A stretch of 64,000 nucleotides of DNA. Source: Bryobacterales bacterium (lineage in GTDB: Bacteria; Acidobacteriota; Terriglobia; Bryobacterales; Bryobacteraceae). The position numbers and the translations under genes were made by a program. Under the pieces are notes generated by a model, which saw nothing but the letters and a program-made list of their open reading frames with translations, did not search any database and was not told the origin of the DNA. The DNA is taken from NCBI GenBank assembly GCA_020847975.1, contig JADLBD010000008.1, positions 1 to 64,000 of the forward strand, read 5' to 3'. Positions 39,526-47,946 of this stretch are shown here, piece by piece (positions within the stretch are counted from its first letter, which is position 1; each line of letters opens with the position of its first letter).

Positions 39526-41418
39526 GTGCCCAACGACGCATTGCTCAATGAACTGGAACGGCAGGAGAAATACCTGGCCGAACTCCCTGCCGACTTCACC
39601 TACCCCCTCTTCAACACGAAGCGGGCTCTCGACTCCCAACGCCAGAACGGTTACCGGAACACCGCGGTTGCAGCCCGCGAGATCGTCGATAACTCGTTTG
39701 AGGCCAAGGCAACCAAGGTTCACGTGATCTTCGACACGGCGGTGAATACCACGCGGCCCATAGTTTCCTCCGTCGCCTTCATCGACGACGGCGCGGGCAT
39801 GCTACCGTTGATGGCCCGCTTCGCGCTGAGTTGGGGCGGCGGCACGCACTTCGACGACTCGAGTTTCATCGGCAAGTTCGGCTTCGGCCTGCCGAACGCC
39901 TCCATCAACCAGACCCGCCACGTCGAACTCTACACCCGCACAAAGAAGGGCGAGCAGTTTACGAAGGCGTGGTTAAACCTGGATGACTACAAATCCTTCG
40001 ATCACCAAACCGTCCCGGAACCGGTGAAGGCAGAGTTACCGGACTTCGTGAAGAAGTACCTAAAAAAGATGGGTTGGGCCTTCGACCATGGGACTGTTGT
40101 CGTGTGGCGAGACCCGGATCAACTCACCTACAAGTCGCCGAAGGTCCTTGAAGGCCATCTGCTCGACGATTTCGGGGTTACCTACCAGTATTTGCTCGAT
40201 GGTCGGGAACTCGTCGTGAACGGCACGCTGGTCGAGCCGGTAGACCCGTTGTTTCTCAACACGAAGGGACGGCTCTATGTGCCGGAATCCGAAGGCGGTG
40301 CCATGGACGTTCTGAACGGCCCCATGACCATTTGGGGGCGTTACTTCGTTGACGAGAACACCGGGGCCTTGCGCTTGGAGAAGGTGACGGATCCTGCCAC
40401 CGTTAACCGCAACGACCCCAACTTCAAAGCGCTTGGTGCCATCACGTTGCGGGTTTCCCGTCTCCCTTACGGCTTCGCCATGGGTGGTCGCGGCAAGGAC
40501 GTTCCGGATGAAGCTCGGCAACGTTTCGAGATCCGGCAGAGCCGCCGTGGTATGTCGTTCGTGCGCGCTGGCCGGGAAATCGAGACCCTGGATGCGTTCC
40601 CCCGCTCGTCTCGGGACAAGGCTAGCGGGCTGGGCGACTGGCCGTTGCTCCAGAGCTATGCCTATCACTGGGGCATCGAGGTCCGCTTCGGTCCCGAGTT
40701 CGACGACGTTTTCGGCATCACCAACGACAAGCAGCGGGTGCGCCCCATCGACGATTTCTGGCGGCTGTTGAAGGACGAGAACATAGACGCGTTGCTGGCT
40801 CGCGAGAACGCGTGGCAGTCGAAGACCCGCCAGGAAGAGCAGCGCAAACAGGCTACGGAGAAGGCGAAGGCCGCCGATTCCCCTACCCCGGCCGAGGAGG
40901 CGGCGGCCACCGTGCCGATCATCACGGGCAAGAAGATCACCGTCCCCGACCGGGCCAAGCCGGCCGCCCGAAAACGTGCTGAGGAACTTATTAAGCGGCG
41001 CGCCGAAGAAACCAAGCTTCCCGTCGAAGAGATCCGGAAGGCCCGCGAGCAGGAAGAGGAGCGGCGGAGGGTTAAGATCGACTACTTCGACGACCCCCAT
41101 GGCCCGTTCATGGTGCCGGAATGGGTCGGTCTCCAGATGGTGGTGAAGGTAAATCGGCAGCACCCGTTCTACACTGTCTGCTACGGCGAATTGGTTAACC
41201 TCGTCGGAGGCTACAAGGCCAAGCAGGGCCTCGACGTGCTTATCATCGCTTTAGGCAAGGCCGAACTCGACCTGACCGAGGAATTGGCCATCGAACAGTA
41301 CCGGTATATGCGGGAACAGGTTTGGAGCCAGTTCCTTGCTGTCGCCTCGCAGAACCTCAACGCAAAAACCCAGCCCCCCGACGAGCACGAGGAGGGGAGC
41401 AAGGATGTTGCGGCCTGA
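39526..41418 (+). CDS. GHKL (MORC/Hsp90-like) ATPase 1
   Basis: GTG start; REIVDNSFEA (N box), AFIDDGAGM (DxGxG), GKFGFGLPNA (G2 box); ..MSFVRAGREIETLD.. Confidence 0.85.
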   Translation: MPNDALLNELERQEKYLAELPADFTYPLFNTKRALDSQRQNGYRNTAVAAREIVDNSFEAKATKVHVIFDTAVNTTRPIVSSVAFIDDGAGMLPLMARFALSWGGGTHFDDSSFIGKFGFGLPNASINQTRHVELYTRTKKGEQFTKAWLNLDDYKSFDHQTVPEPVKAELPDFVKKYLKKMGWAFDHGTVVVWRDPDQLTYKSPKVLEGHLLDDFGVTYQYLLDGRELVVNGTLVEPVDPLFLNTKGRLYVPESEGGAMDVLNGPMTIWGRYFVDENTGALRLEKVTDPATVNRNDPNFKALGAITLRVSRLPYGFAMGGRGKDVPDEARQRFEIRQSRRGMSFVRAGREIETLDAFPRSSRDKASGLGDWPLLQSYAYHWGIEVRFGPEFDDVFGITNDKQRVRPIDDFWRLLKDENIDALLARENAWQSKTRQEEQRKQATEKAKAADSPTPAEEAAATVPIITGKKITVPDRAKPAARKRAEELIKRRAEETKLPVEEIRKAREQEEERRRVKIDYFDDPHGPFMVPEWVGLQMVVKVNRQHPFYTVCYGELVNLVGGYKAKQGLDVLIIALGKAELDLTEELAIEQYRYMREQVWSQFLAVASQNLNAKTQPPDEHEEGSKDVAA

Positions 41419-41589
41419 TTAGCTGCTTCACCCAAGGCCGGATCTCACGCAGCCCGGCCTCGGCCTGTTGTATACTTCCATACTGAAGGCAGTGTAGGTG
41501 CGGTCATCGAGCCGCCATGCCCCCGGGCGCTGCATCGGCCTTCAAGACGTTAGGTTTTGATGGCCCATGCGGCCCTGAGGAAAACGTGA

Positions 41590-42177
41590 ATGCCTGCTGC
41601 CGGTGAACGCGATCTTGATGATCTGCTCGAAGCATTTCAGCTTCGTGATCCCCTCATCTCTGAAGAATTCCACGCCATGGCCGGCCCCCAATTGCGCCGC
41701 TGGGCGAAGCGCAAGGGCTGGAGTTTGCCAAAGGACGCTATCGAAGAGGTTGTACAGGAGGTCTTCCTATCCATCTCCAACCCGGCGACGGTGCGCTTCG
41801 ATCGTACCCGAGGGACGGCGACGGAATACCTCACTGGCCGACTCCTGAACGCCCTGAAGACTATTCAGACCGTCTACGGACTGCGCCGTCTTGGTTCTGA
41901 CTTCGCGGTTGAAGCGCAACGGGAGTTCCTGCGGGTGGATGACCTGGAACTAATGTCCTCGAACGTCATCCCGTTTGAGGCGATAAATGCCCGACAACTG
42001 ATCGTGAAGATGTTCGCAGGCATGGACTCCATTGTCGTTGAAGCGTGTCGCCGAGTCTGGGCGGAGGATGAGCCCCAGGCTGCGGTTGCGGAGGCCCTAG
42101 GTATCGGCCGGTTTGCGCTCGCCCGCAGACTCGCCATGGTGAAGGCGCTATCGGTCCAGTTCGCGGCGTGCGCATAA
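41590..42177 (+). CDS. ECF sigma-70-like protein
   Basis: Region 2-like: FHAMAGPQLRRWAKRKGWSLPKDAIEEVVQEVFLSISNPATVRFDRTRGTATEYLTGRLLNALKT; region 4-like HTH PQAAVAEALGIGRFALARRLAMVKA. Confidence 0.65.
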   Translation: MPAAGERDLDDLLEAFQLRDPLISEEFHAMAGPQLRRWAKRKGWSLPKDAIEEVVQEVFLSISNPATVRFDRTRGTATEYLTGRLLNALKTIQTVYGLRRLGSDFAVEAQREFLRVDDLELMSSNVIPFEAINARQLIVKMFAGMDSIVVEACRRVWAEDEPQAAVAEALGIGRFALARRLAMVKALSVQFAACA

Positions 42178-42187
42178 GGGGACAGGC

Positions 42188-43681
42188 ATGCCGGGATATC
42201 CGCTGGTTGCTATCCGCTCGTTCATCGAAGCGACCCGGGACTCCGGGTATAAGAGCACCTCGTCGGCCATCGCCGAATTGGTGGACAATGCATTTGAGGC
42301 CGATGCCGATCTAGTCGACGTCGCAATTGCTGATGATGGGGACGGGGCCAAACGAGTTTCCGTCACCGACAACGGTACCGGGATGCCGGCCGGCACCATG
42401 CAACTGGCCTTGCAGTTCGGCGGGAGCACGCGGTTTAACTCCCGCCGGGGCACGGGCCGCTATGGCATGGGCCTTCCGAACGGGTCACTGAGCCAAGCCC
42501 GCCGCGTCGATGTCTACAGTTGGACTAATCCGCACAACATCTGGTCGAGCTACCTTGACGTGGATGAGATTGCGTCCGGTGCATTGGACGGGGTTCCGCC
42601 GCCGGTCCGGTTCAAACCTGGAAGAGCCGCCGAGTATCCAGCGTCTCCCACCGGAACAACGGTGGTGTTGACGAAGTGCGACCGGCTCGACTACCGAACG
42701 GTGAGGGCACTCGTGAAGCGCCTTAATACAGACTTGGGCCGGATTTTTCGCCACCGGCTCTACGAGGGAAAATTTCTGAAGATTAATGAAGAGCCGGTCA
42801 AACCTACTGACCCGCTCTTCTTCCGGGAGGGGAACAACCTGGTCGGTGCCGTGCCGTACGGCCCTCCCCTCGTCTATGACGTTTGCCCCACCGGAACCGG
42901 CGGAACTCCGACACAGATCACTGTGCGATTCGCAGTGTTGCCGCTCGAAGAGTGGCATTCCATGTCCAATGATGAGAAGAACCGACACGGTATCTCCAAG
43001 GGTGCCGGCGTGTCCGTCATTCGGGCCGGCCGGGAAATCGACTACGGATGGTATTTCATGGGGACGAAGCGCAAGGAGAACTACGATGACTGGTGGCGCT
43101 GCGAAATTGCCTTTCCGCCGGATCTAGACGAACTCTTTGGGGTTACGCACACGAAACAGAAGGTAAACCCAACGGAGGCGCTGAACAGCATCCTGGTTCC
43201 GGATCTCGAACGTATCGCCCGAGAACTGAACGCTCTCGTCCGAAAGCGCTACTTTGCTGTCAGGGAGGAGGGCAAGCGATTCCGTAGTGAGTCGGTAGCG
43301 GAGGATCGGGACCACCTCATGCAGCCCCTCCGGGTGCACGGAACCAGTGCCGCTCGTTTGGTGAAGTTGGGGCAGAATGGATCACGTCTGGGCTACATGA
43401 TCGATGAGAAGACCCTAAACGCGTTAAGCTTTTATGTACCATCCCTCGTTGGCGACAACCTCAAGGTTGTCCTCAACCGGGACCACAATTTCTACCAGAA
43501 GGTATACCGGCCCCTCTTCGGTGCGGAACGGGTGGAACCGGCTCTTGTGCTGGAACACCTGCAACTCCTGCTCCTGGCAGCAGCTCGGGCGGAGTGTGGG
43601 TTGCGGTCGCGTGTCGAAAAGGAGATGGCCGAAAGGTTGAGGGAGGCCTGGAGTAACGTCCTCACTGCCTTCCTCGGCTGA
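42188..43681 (+). CDS. GHKL (MORC/Hsp90-like) ATPase 2, paralogue of ATPase 1
   Basis: AELVDNAFEA, VSVTDNGTGM, GRYGMGLPNGS; GVSVIRAGREIDYG shared with ATPase 1. Confidence 0.85.
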   Translation: MPGYPLVAIRSFIEATRDSGYKSTSSAIAELVDNAFEADADLVDVAIADDGDGAKRVSVTDNGTGMPAGTMQLALQFGGSTRFNSRRGTGRYGMGLPNGSLSQARRVDVYSWTNPHNIWSSYLDVDEIASGALDGVPPPVRFKPGRAAEYPASPTGTTVVLTKCDRLDYRTVRALVKRLNTDLGRIFRHRLYEGKFLKINEEPVKPTDPLFFREGNNLVGAVPYGPPLVYDVCPTGTGGTPTQITVRFAVLPLEEWHSMSNDEKNRHGISKGAGVSVIRAGREIDYGWYFMGTKRKENYDDWWRCEIAFPPDLDELFGVTHTKQKVNPTEALNSILVPDLERIARELNALVRKRYFAVREEGKRFRSESVAEDRDHLMQPLRVHGTSAARLVKLGQNGSRLGYMIDEKTLNALSFYVPSLVGDNLKVVLNRDHNFYQKVYRPLFGAERVEPALVLEHLQLLLLAAARAECGLRSRVEKEMAERLREAWSNVLTAFLG

Positions 43682-43687
43682 CCGAAG

Positions 43688-45727
43688 ATGTCGAAGTCGG
43701 TTACGCTCAATCCGTCGCTGAAGACGCTCTTGCCAGCGTTCAAGGAGAGGTGTGCTCAAATCCAGCGGCGTCTGGACACGCTCAACGGTGGGATGGTGAC
43801 CGGAGAACTGGTGCGGGAATTGCGCACGGTTCAACTGGAGCCCCTGAAATCGCCGAACAAGGCTGAACTTAGTGAGGAACTGAATCTGCTCGCAACGGTG
43901 AGCGTCATTCTCGATCTAGTGACACAGGGCTGGCGAATCATCTCGACCGACCCCACGGTTGTGCTCGAATTTCATGAGGGGGCATCGGCAGAAGCGGAGA
44001 AGGAACGCATCCGGCGGGCACACATGATTGAACGGGACTCCCAGTTCCGGGAAGCGTCCGTCATGGCTTTCATCAAAGGGATGGAGAATCGGCGCCTGAC
44101 GGCAAACGGGTGGCACTCCATCTTCTCTCTCATGCGTGACGGTGAAGACCTGGCACGGAAACTCGGTGAGATTCTCGAACTTGACAATCCAGAGACAAAG
44201 GCGGATCTCCTGTCCCGGCTCATTCGGCCTTACGTACAGGTTGTGGAAACGGATGCGGTGTGTGAGCACACCGGGTTGAAGCTGAATGATATCTGGCGCT
44301 ATTTCCGCTATACCTGGGTGAACTCGTACCGGAGTGTCCCAGGACGGTCGATGATGATTCTCGTCCGGGATGCGTCGGTCCCCAATCATCCAGTAATCGG
44401 CATCGCCAGTCTCGCCAGTTCCGTTGTCCAGCAGGCGACGCGCGACAAGTGGATCGGCTGGGACACGGACACGGTTGTCGAGCGGTTCCGGTCGGTAGAG
44501 AGGCCGAAGAAAACAGCGCAGTGGCTTGTCTCGGAACTCGACACCTTCATAAAGGGTGTCTACCTAAAGGACCTCTTGCGCGACGGCATCATCACTCGGG
44601 CAGAAATCAGGAAACCATCGGAGGAGGTCGTAGCAAAGCTGCTGAAGGATTCGGACCGGGCGATTAGGCATCACCGGCTGTATCCAAACGCCGCGAAACA
44701 CAAGAGTCAGAATGGGACCACTCGTGCTGAGTGGATGGAGCGCGCCGAAACCAGTTTGTTCCGGAGTAAGCGAGCGAAACAACTCGCCACGATGCTCTCC
44801 ATTCGGGAACTCTTTCTGAAGGTGAACCTAGACCCGCAGATGCCCGCAGAGGACTGGCGTAAGCTCTTCGAGTCGGGCCGATTTCGGCAAGCGGTCGCGC
44901 AAATCGTCCGTATGGTTCGAGGGGAACGGGTCGGCATCAACATGATGGACATTGCAGTGTGTGGCGCAATTGCGCCATACAACCTGCTCCTCGGTGGAAA
45001 GCTCGTCTGTCTCCTGCTGTGCAGTCCGGAAGTTATCAAAGATTATCGGGCGCGCTACGACCAGCAAACCAGTCTTATCGCCTCCTGTATGCGCGGCGCC
45101 AGCGTGAAACGAGCTGCGAACCTAGTTCTCCTGTGCACGACCAGCCTGTACGGCTCCGCGTTGAGCCAATACAGCCGAGTGAAAGTCCCAACCGCTTTGC
45201 TGGGCGGCAAGCCTGGCGAGAAAGTTGAGTTCAACTGCCTCGGTCTGAGCGAGGGCTTTGGGTCGTTTCACTTCAGCAAGGACAGCCTCCGGATGATGGG
45301 GATGCTCCTCGGCCGTTCGAAGGAGGCCCGCAAGGTAAACTCCATCTTCGGCGAGGGAGTGAATCCCCTAATGCGCAAGATCCGGGAGGGCCTGGCGCTC
45401 CTCGGGTTGCCCGCCGACGTGCTGCTGAAGCACGGTAGTAAACGCGTCGTATATGGAGTTGCCTTAGCGGGGAATTTTCAGGAGTTTCTCCTCGGCATGT
45501 CGGACTGGCCGCGATACCTGATTCCCCAGACTAGGGAAAAGCACCGCACTGAACTTCTTGCGGATTACTGGCGTCAACGATGGCTTCTGAAGCGTATCGA
45601 GAAGCCCGGGGTCCTCGAAGAAGTGGCTCGTCACACCTGCGTCTACCCAATCCGCCACGGTGCACAAGTTGAGCTCCCCCAAAATGGCGAGGAACAACTC
45701 GACCTTTGGGCTCCCATAAATTCCTGA
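43688..45727 (+). CDS. DUF4338 (DruA-like) domain protein
   Basis: 679 aa; RSMMILVRDASVPNHPVIGIASLASSVVQQATRDKWIGWD...MDIAVCGAIAPYNLLLGGKLVCLLLCSPEVIKDYRARY...LVLLCTTSLYGSALSQYSRVKVP matches my recollection of DUF4338 proteins. Confidence 0.65.
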   Translation: MSKSVTLNPSLKTLLPAFKERCAQIQRRLDTLNGGMVTGELVRELRTVQLEPLKSPNKAELSEELNLLATVSVILDLVTQGWRIISTDPTVVLEFHEGASAEAEKERIRRAHMIERDSQFREASVMAFIKGMENRRLTANGWHSIFSLMRDGEDLARKLGEILELDNPETKADLLSRLIRPYVQVVETDAVCEHTGLKLNDIWRYFRYTWVNSYRSVPGRSMMILVRDASVPNHPVIGIASLASSVVQQATRDKWIGWDTDTVVERFRSVERPKKTAQWLVSELDTFIKGVYLKDLLRDGIITRAEIRKPSEEVVAKLLKDSDRAIRHHRLYPNAAKHKSQNGTTRAEWMERAETSLFRSKRAKQLATMLSIRELFLKVNLDPQMPAEDWRKLFESGRFRQAVAQIVRMVRGERVGINMMDIAVCGAIAPYNLLLGGKLVCLLLCSPEVIKDYRARYDQQTSLIASCMRGASVKRAANLVLLCTTSLYGSALSQYSRVKVPTALLGGKPGEKVEFNCLGLSEGFGSFHFSKDSLRMMGMLLGRSKEARKVNSIFGEGVNPLMRKIREGLALLGLPADVLLKHGSKRVVYGVALAGNFQEFLLGMSDWPRYLIPQTREKHRTELLADYWRQRWLLKRIEKPGVLEEVARHTCVYPIRHGAQVELPQNGEEQLDLWAPINS

Positions 45728-46317
45728 AGGGTGCCCCAAGCACGAAGCGAGCAATTCGGTCGCCACAAGAACCATCCGCACCCATCGACTATGGCAGGTT
45801 GGCCGGTTGGCCTGCCTTCGTCATGGCACGATCTGCGCACAGCCATAACGCCGGACTCCGGAGAAAGTTCGAGGAGGGTTGAGAGAGGGGAGCCACCGTC
45901 CCGTAGGTCGAGCCAGCACAGCCGTTTAGCTTGACACGAGCGCCTTCTGGCGCGCCAGATATCCCAAACATTTCGCAGGTACTTGTTTTGCCCGCAGTCT
46001 CCGTTTTGGGAAGCGCATCGTCGGGGTCCACCACATACCCCCACGGTTCGCGTTGGAGGCCATGAATTCGGCTTCGGAACCTCCGTTTTCTCCGGTTGAC
46101 GGGTGCGCGAAGTTGACAGGGGGGTGCGTGTTGGCGGGCCTTGATGCCGGTCTTTTCCTGAAGTAGGAAGCGAGGATTCCCGGCACCAAGTGACCGGATT
46201 GCAAACCTGCGCTGGCTCACCTGGCGCTGACTGGCGGATGGGGGAGGCTCACTTTCACCAGGTGGTCCCAGGTCGTACTGGCGCAGCCTGTAGCTCCACC
46301 TCACCCGCCGCTTGCAA

Positions 46318-46728
46318 TCAAAGGAATAGATCGGCAGGCACGTGAAAAATCTCGGCAAGTTTCTTCGCCTGCGCCTTGCTGATCGCCCGCTTGCCGCTCA
46401 CAACCTCAGAAGCTATACCGCGAGAACCGAATACGTCGAGCAAGTCGCGTTGGCGCAGGCCGTGCTCCTCCATCAAACTGCGCAACCGGCTGTCCGGAGT
46501 TGATCCTTCGAGGCCGTAGTTGGCGTTCTCGAAAGCTTCGATCAGCACCGTCAGCAGTTCGGAGTACTCGCGCTCTTCCGGTGTGAGGTTGTCATGACGT
46601 CTGTCGAGATCCTCCAATTCTGCGATAAGCCGCTCATTCTCTTCCTCGGTACGAATGACCGCCGGCAACTTGCGCGCGAGCAGACGGCCATAGCGCTTGG
46701 GATCTACATCGAGCACGGAGTTCTTCAT
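46318..46728 (-). CDS. higA: HigA-type antitoxin (HTH)
   Basis: ATG at 46726-46728; ..LRSLMEEHGLRQRDLLDVFGSRGIASEVVSGKRAISKAQAKKLAEIFHVPADLFL. Confidence 0.8.
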   Translation of the reverse strand: MKNSVLDVDPKRYGRLLARKLPAVIRTEEENERLIAELEDLDRRHDNLTPEEREYSELLTVLIEAFENANYGLEGSTPDSRLRSLMEEHGLRQRDLLDVFGSRGIASEVVSGKRAISKAQAKKLAEIFHVPADLFL

Positions 46729-47015
46729 AGCTTCTTCCAATCCTCCCTGCTGTATTCCTCGCGCGTCATCACCCGCCGGACGTAAACCCTGCCGGTCCGA
46801 TAGTTGATGTGTGTCGCCAGGCGATACTTGTTTCCACCAATGTTGAAGACGGTGAACTTGTCGACCCCATCCGCGTGCGGATACGTCTTCCGAACATCCA
46901 CGAGACTGGTCCACCGCAAGCGCTTCGCTGTCCTGTACCAGTCATCGAGCGGTGTCTCCGCGTCCTTGTGAGCGTCCGCGAACTCTCGGAGTGCTTTGCG
47001 GCTGATGACGCGCAC
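46725..47015 (-). CDS. higB: HigB-type mRNA interferase toxin
   Basis: GTG start; MRVISRKALREFADAHKDAETPLDDWYRTAKRLRWTSLVDVRKTYPHADGV..FNIGGNKYRLATHINYRTGRVYVRRVMTREEY; overlaps antitoxin start. Confidence 0.85.
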   Translation of the reverse strand: MRVISRKALREFADAHKDAETPLDDWYRTAKRLRWTSLVDVRKTYPHADGVDKFTVFNIGGNKYRLATHINYRTGRVYVRRVMTREEYSREDWKKL

Positions 47016-47024
47016 TTTATTATG

Positions 47025-47039
47025 CTCTCAAAATGAGAG
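47025..47039. promoter_or_regulatory. Candidate HigA operator (CTCTCA-AAA-TGAGAG)
   Basis: Perfect 6-bp inverted repeat 10 bp upstream of the higB start; TTGACA on the - strand just upstream. Confidence 0.4.
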
Positions 47040-47445
47040 TGTGTTGTCAAAGACACAGAAACGAGCGCTTCCAACCTGTCAAACCCGCAACACAGTATTG
47101 AGACGCTGCCGGGCCAAATGCAGCTGCAAACGCTGCTCGATTCCCAGCAGACGCAGGGTCGTGGCGGTGAGGTGCATCGTCTTGTCAAAGAAGTCGTCGA
47201 ACGAAGCCTCGACCTGCTGCACGCGATCCCGAAAGACGCATATCCGGCGGTCCCAGTTGATCTCCGGCACGCCGTGGGCGAGTGCGCGCGCTACCTTTTG
47301 CGGTTCATCATGCTTATGCCAGTGGTCGCCTCAATTACTCTTGACCGACTCCATGGCAATACCGCCTTACTGCCACATGCCGGAGCGCCTTTCCGAGACT
47401 CAGCGGTCTATCTGCCAGGGAAGGAAGAGCAATCTCCGAAACCTG

Positions 47446-47640
47446 GAAACCGTTCCGCCTGATTTTACGCGGCGCTTATCGCCCACGGAACGCGCCACGC
47501 GGGAGGAGATGTTGCGCATCGGGAATTCATATTACGACTCGATCGTCCAGAGCAATGGGAACGCGGCTCCATTCGCGCCTGATTGCGTCCGGCGCGAGAA
47601 CGGTGTTCAGACGACTGCCGCTTCACCCGAGCAGGCCCAG
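47446..47640 (+). pseudogene. Remnant of a secreted (NTF2-like?) protein
   Basis: Protein-like stretch ETVPPDFTRRLSPTERATREEMLRIGNSYYDSIVQSNGNAAPFAPDCVRRENGVQTT in an otherwise low-complexity ORF with no intact gene. Confidence 0.35.
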
Positions 47641-47650
47641 CACGCTGCGT

Positions 47651-47941
47651 TTATGATAGCTGGGGGCAGCAGCGACTGGGCGAAAATATTCCGACTTGGC
47701 TGTGGGCCTCAGGCGAGTTCAAAAGCCCTGGAAGGCTGGGTGCGGTATATTGGCCGAGCTCATTCGTCGTTACAACGCGCGTCAACCCGGTCTCCTGGTT
47801 TGTCACACGGACCCGCGCGGCGGCGATAGACGCGGAAGAAGGATCCCGCACCTGGCCCGAGATAGCGCCGGTCGAGTTTTGGCACAGCGCAACGCCCGTG
47901 TATGCGTTTATCAGCGCCGCCACCAACAGAAATCTACACAT
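47651..47941 (-). pseudogene. N-terminal remnant of a TonB-dependent/carboxypeptidase-regulatory-domain receptor
   Basis: MCRFLLVAALINAYTGVALCQNSTGAISGQVRDPSSASIAAARVRVTNQETGLTRVVTTNELGQYTAPSLPGLL then unrelated sequence and stop. Confidence 0.6.
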
Positions 47942-47946
47942 TTTGT

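Noticed and set aside
39526-43681. DNA mismatch repair MutL or Hsp90 housekeeping genes
   Set aside because: Two adjacent paralogues share RAGREI/FGxT motifs and lack the usual MutL/Hsp90 C-terminal features; context is not housekeeping.
37565-45727. Druantia system
   Set aside because: A DUF4338-like protein is present but no DruE-type helicase or other Dru subunits were seen.
47079-47270. 63-aa minus-strand ORF (MPEINWDRRICVFRDRVQQVEASFDDFFDK..) as a gene
   Set aside because: Helical-looking but too short, no partner or family recognised; could be a decayed fragment.
46996-47829. 277-aa intact gene on + strand
   Set aside because: First two-thirds is not protein-like and overlaps the higBA promoter region; only ~65 residues look like a real gene remnant.
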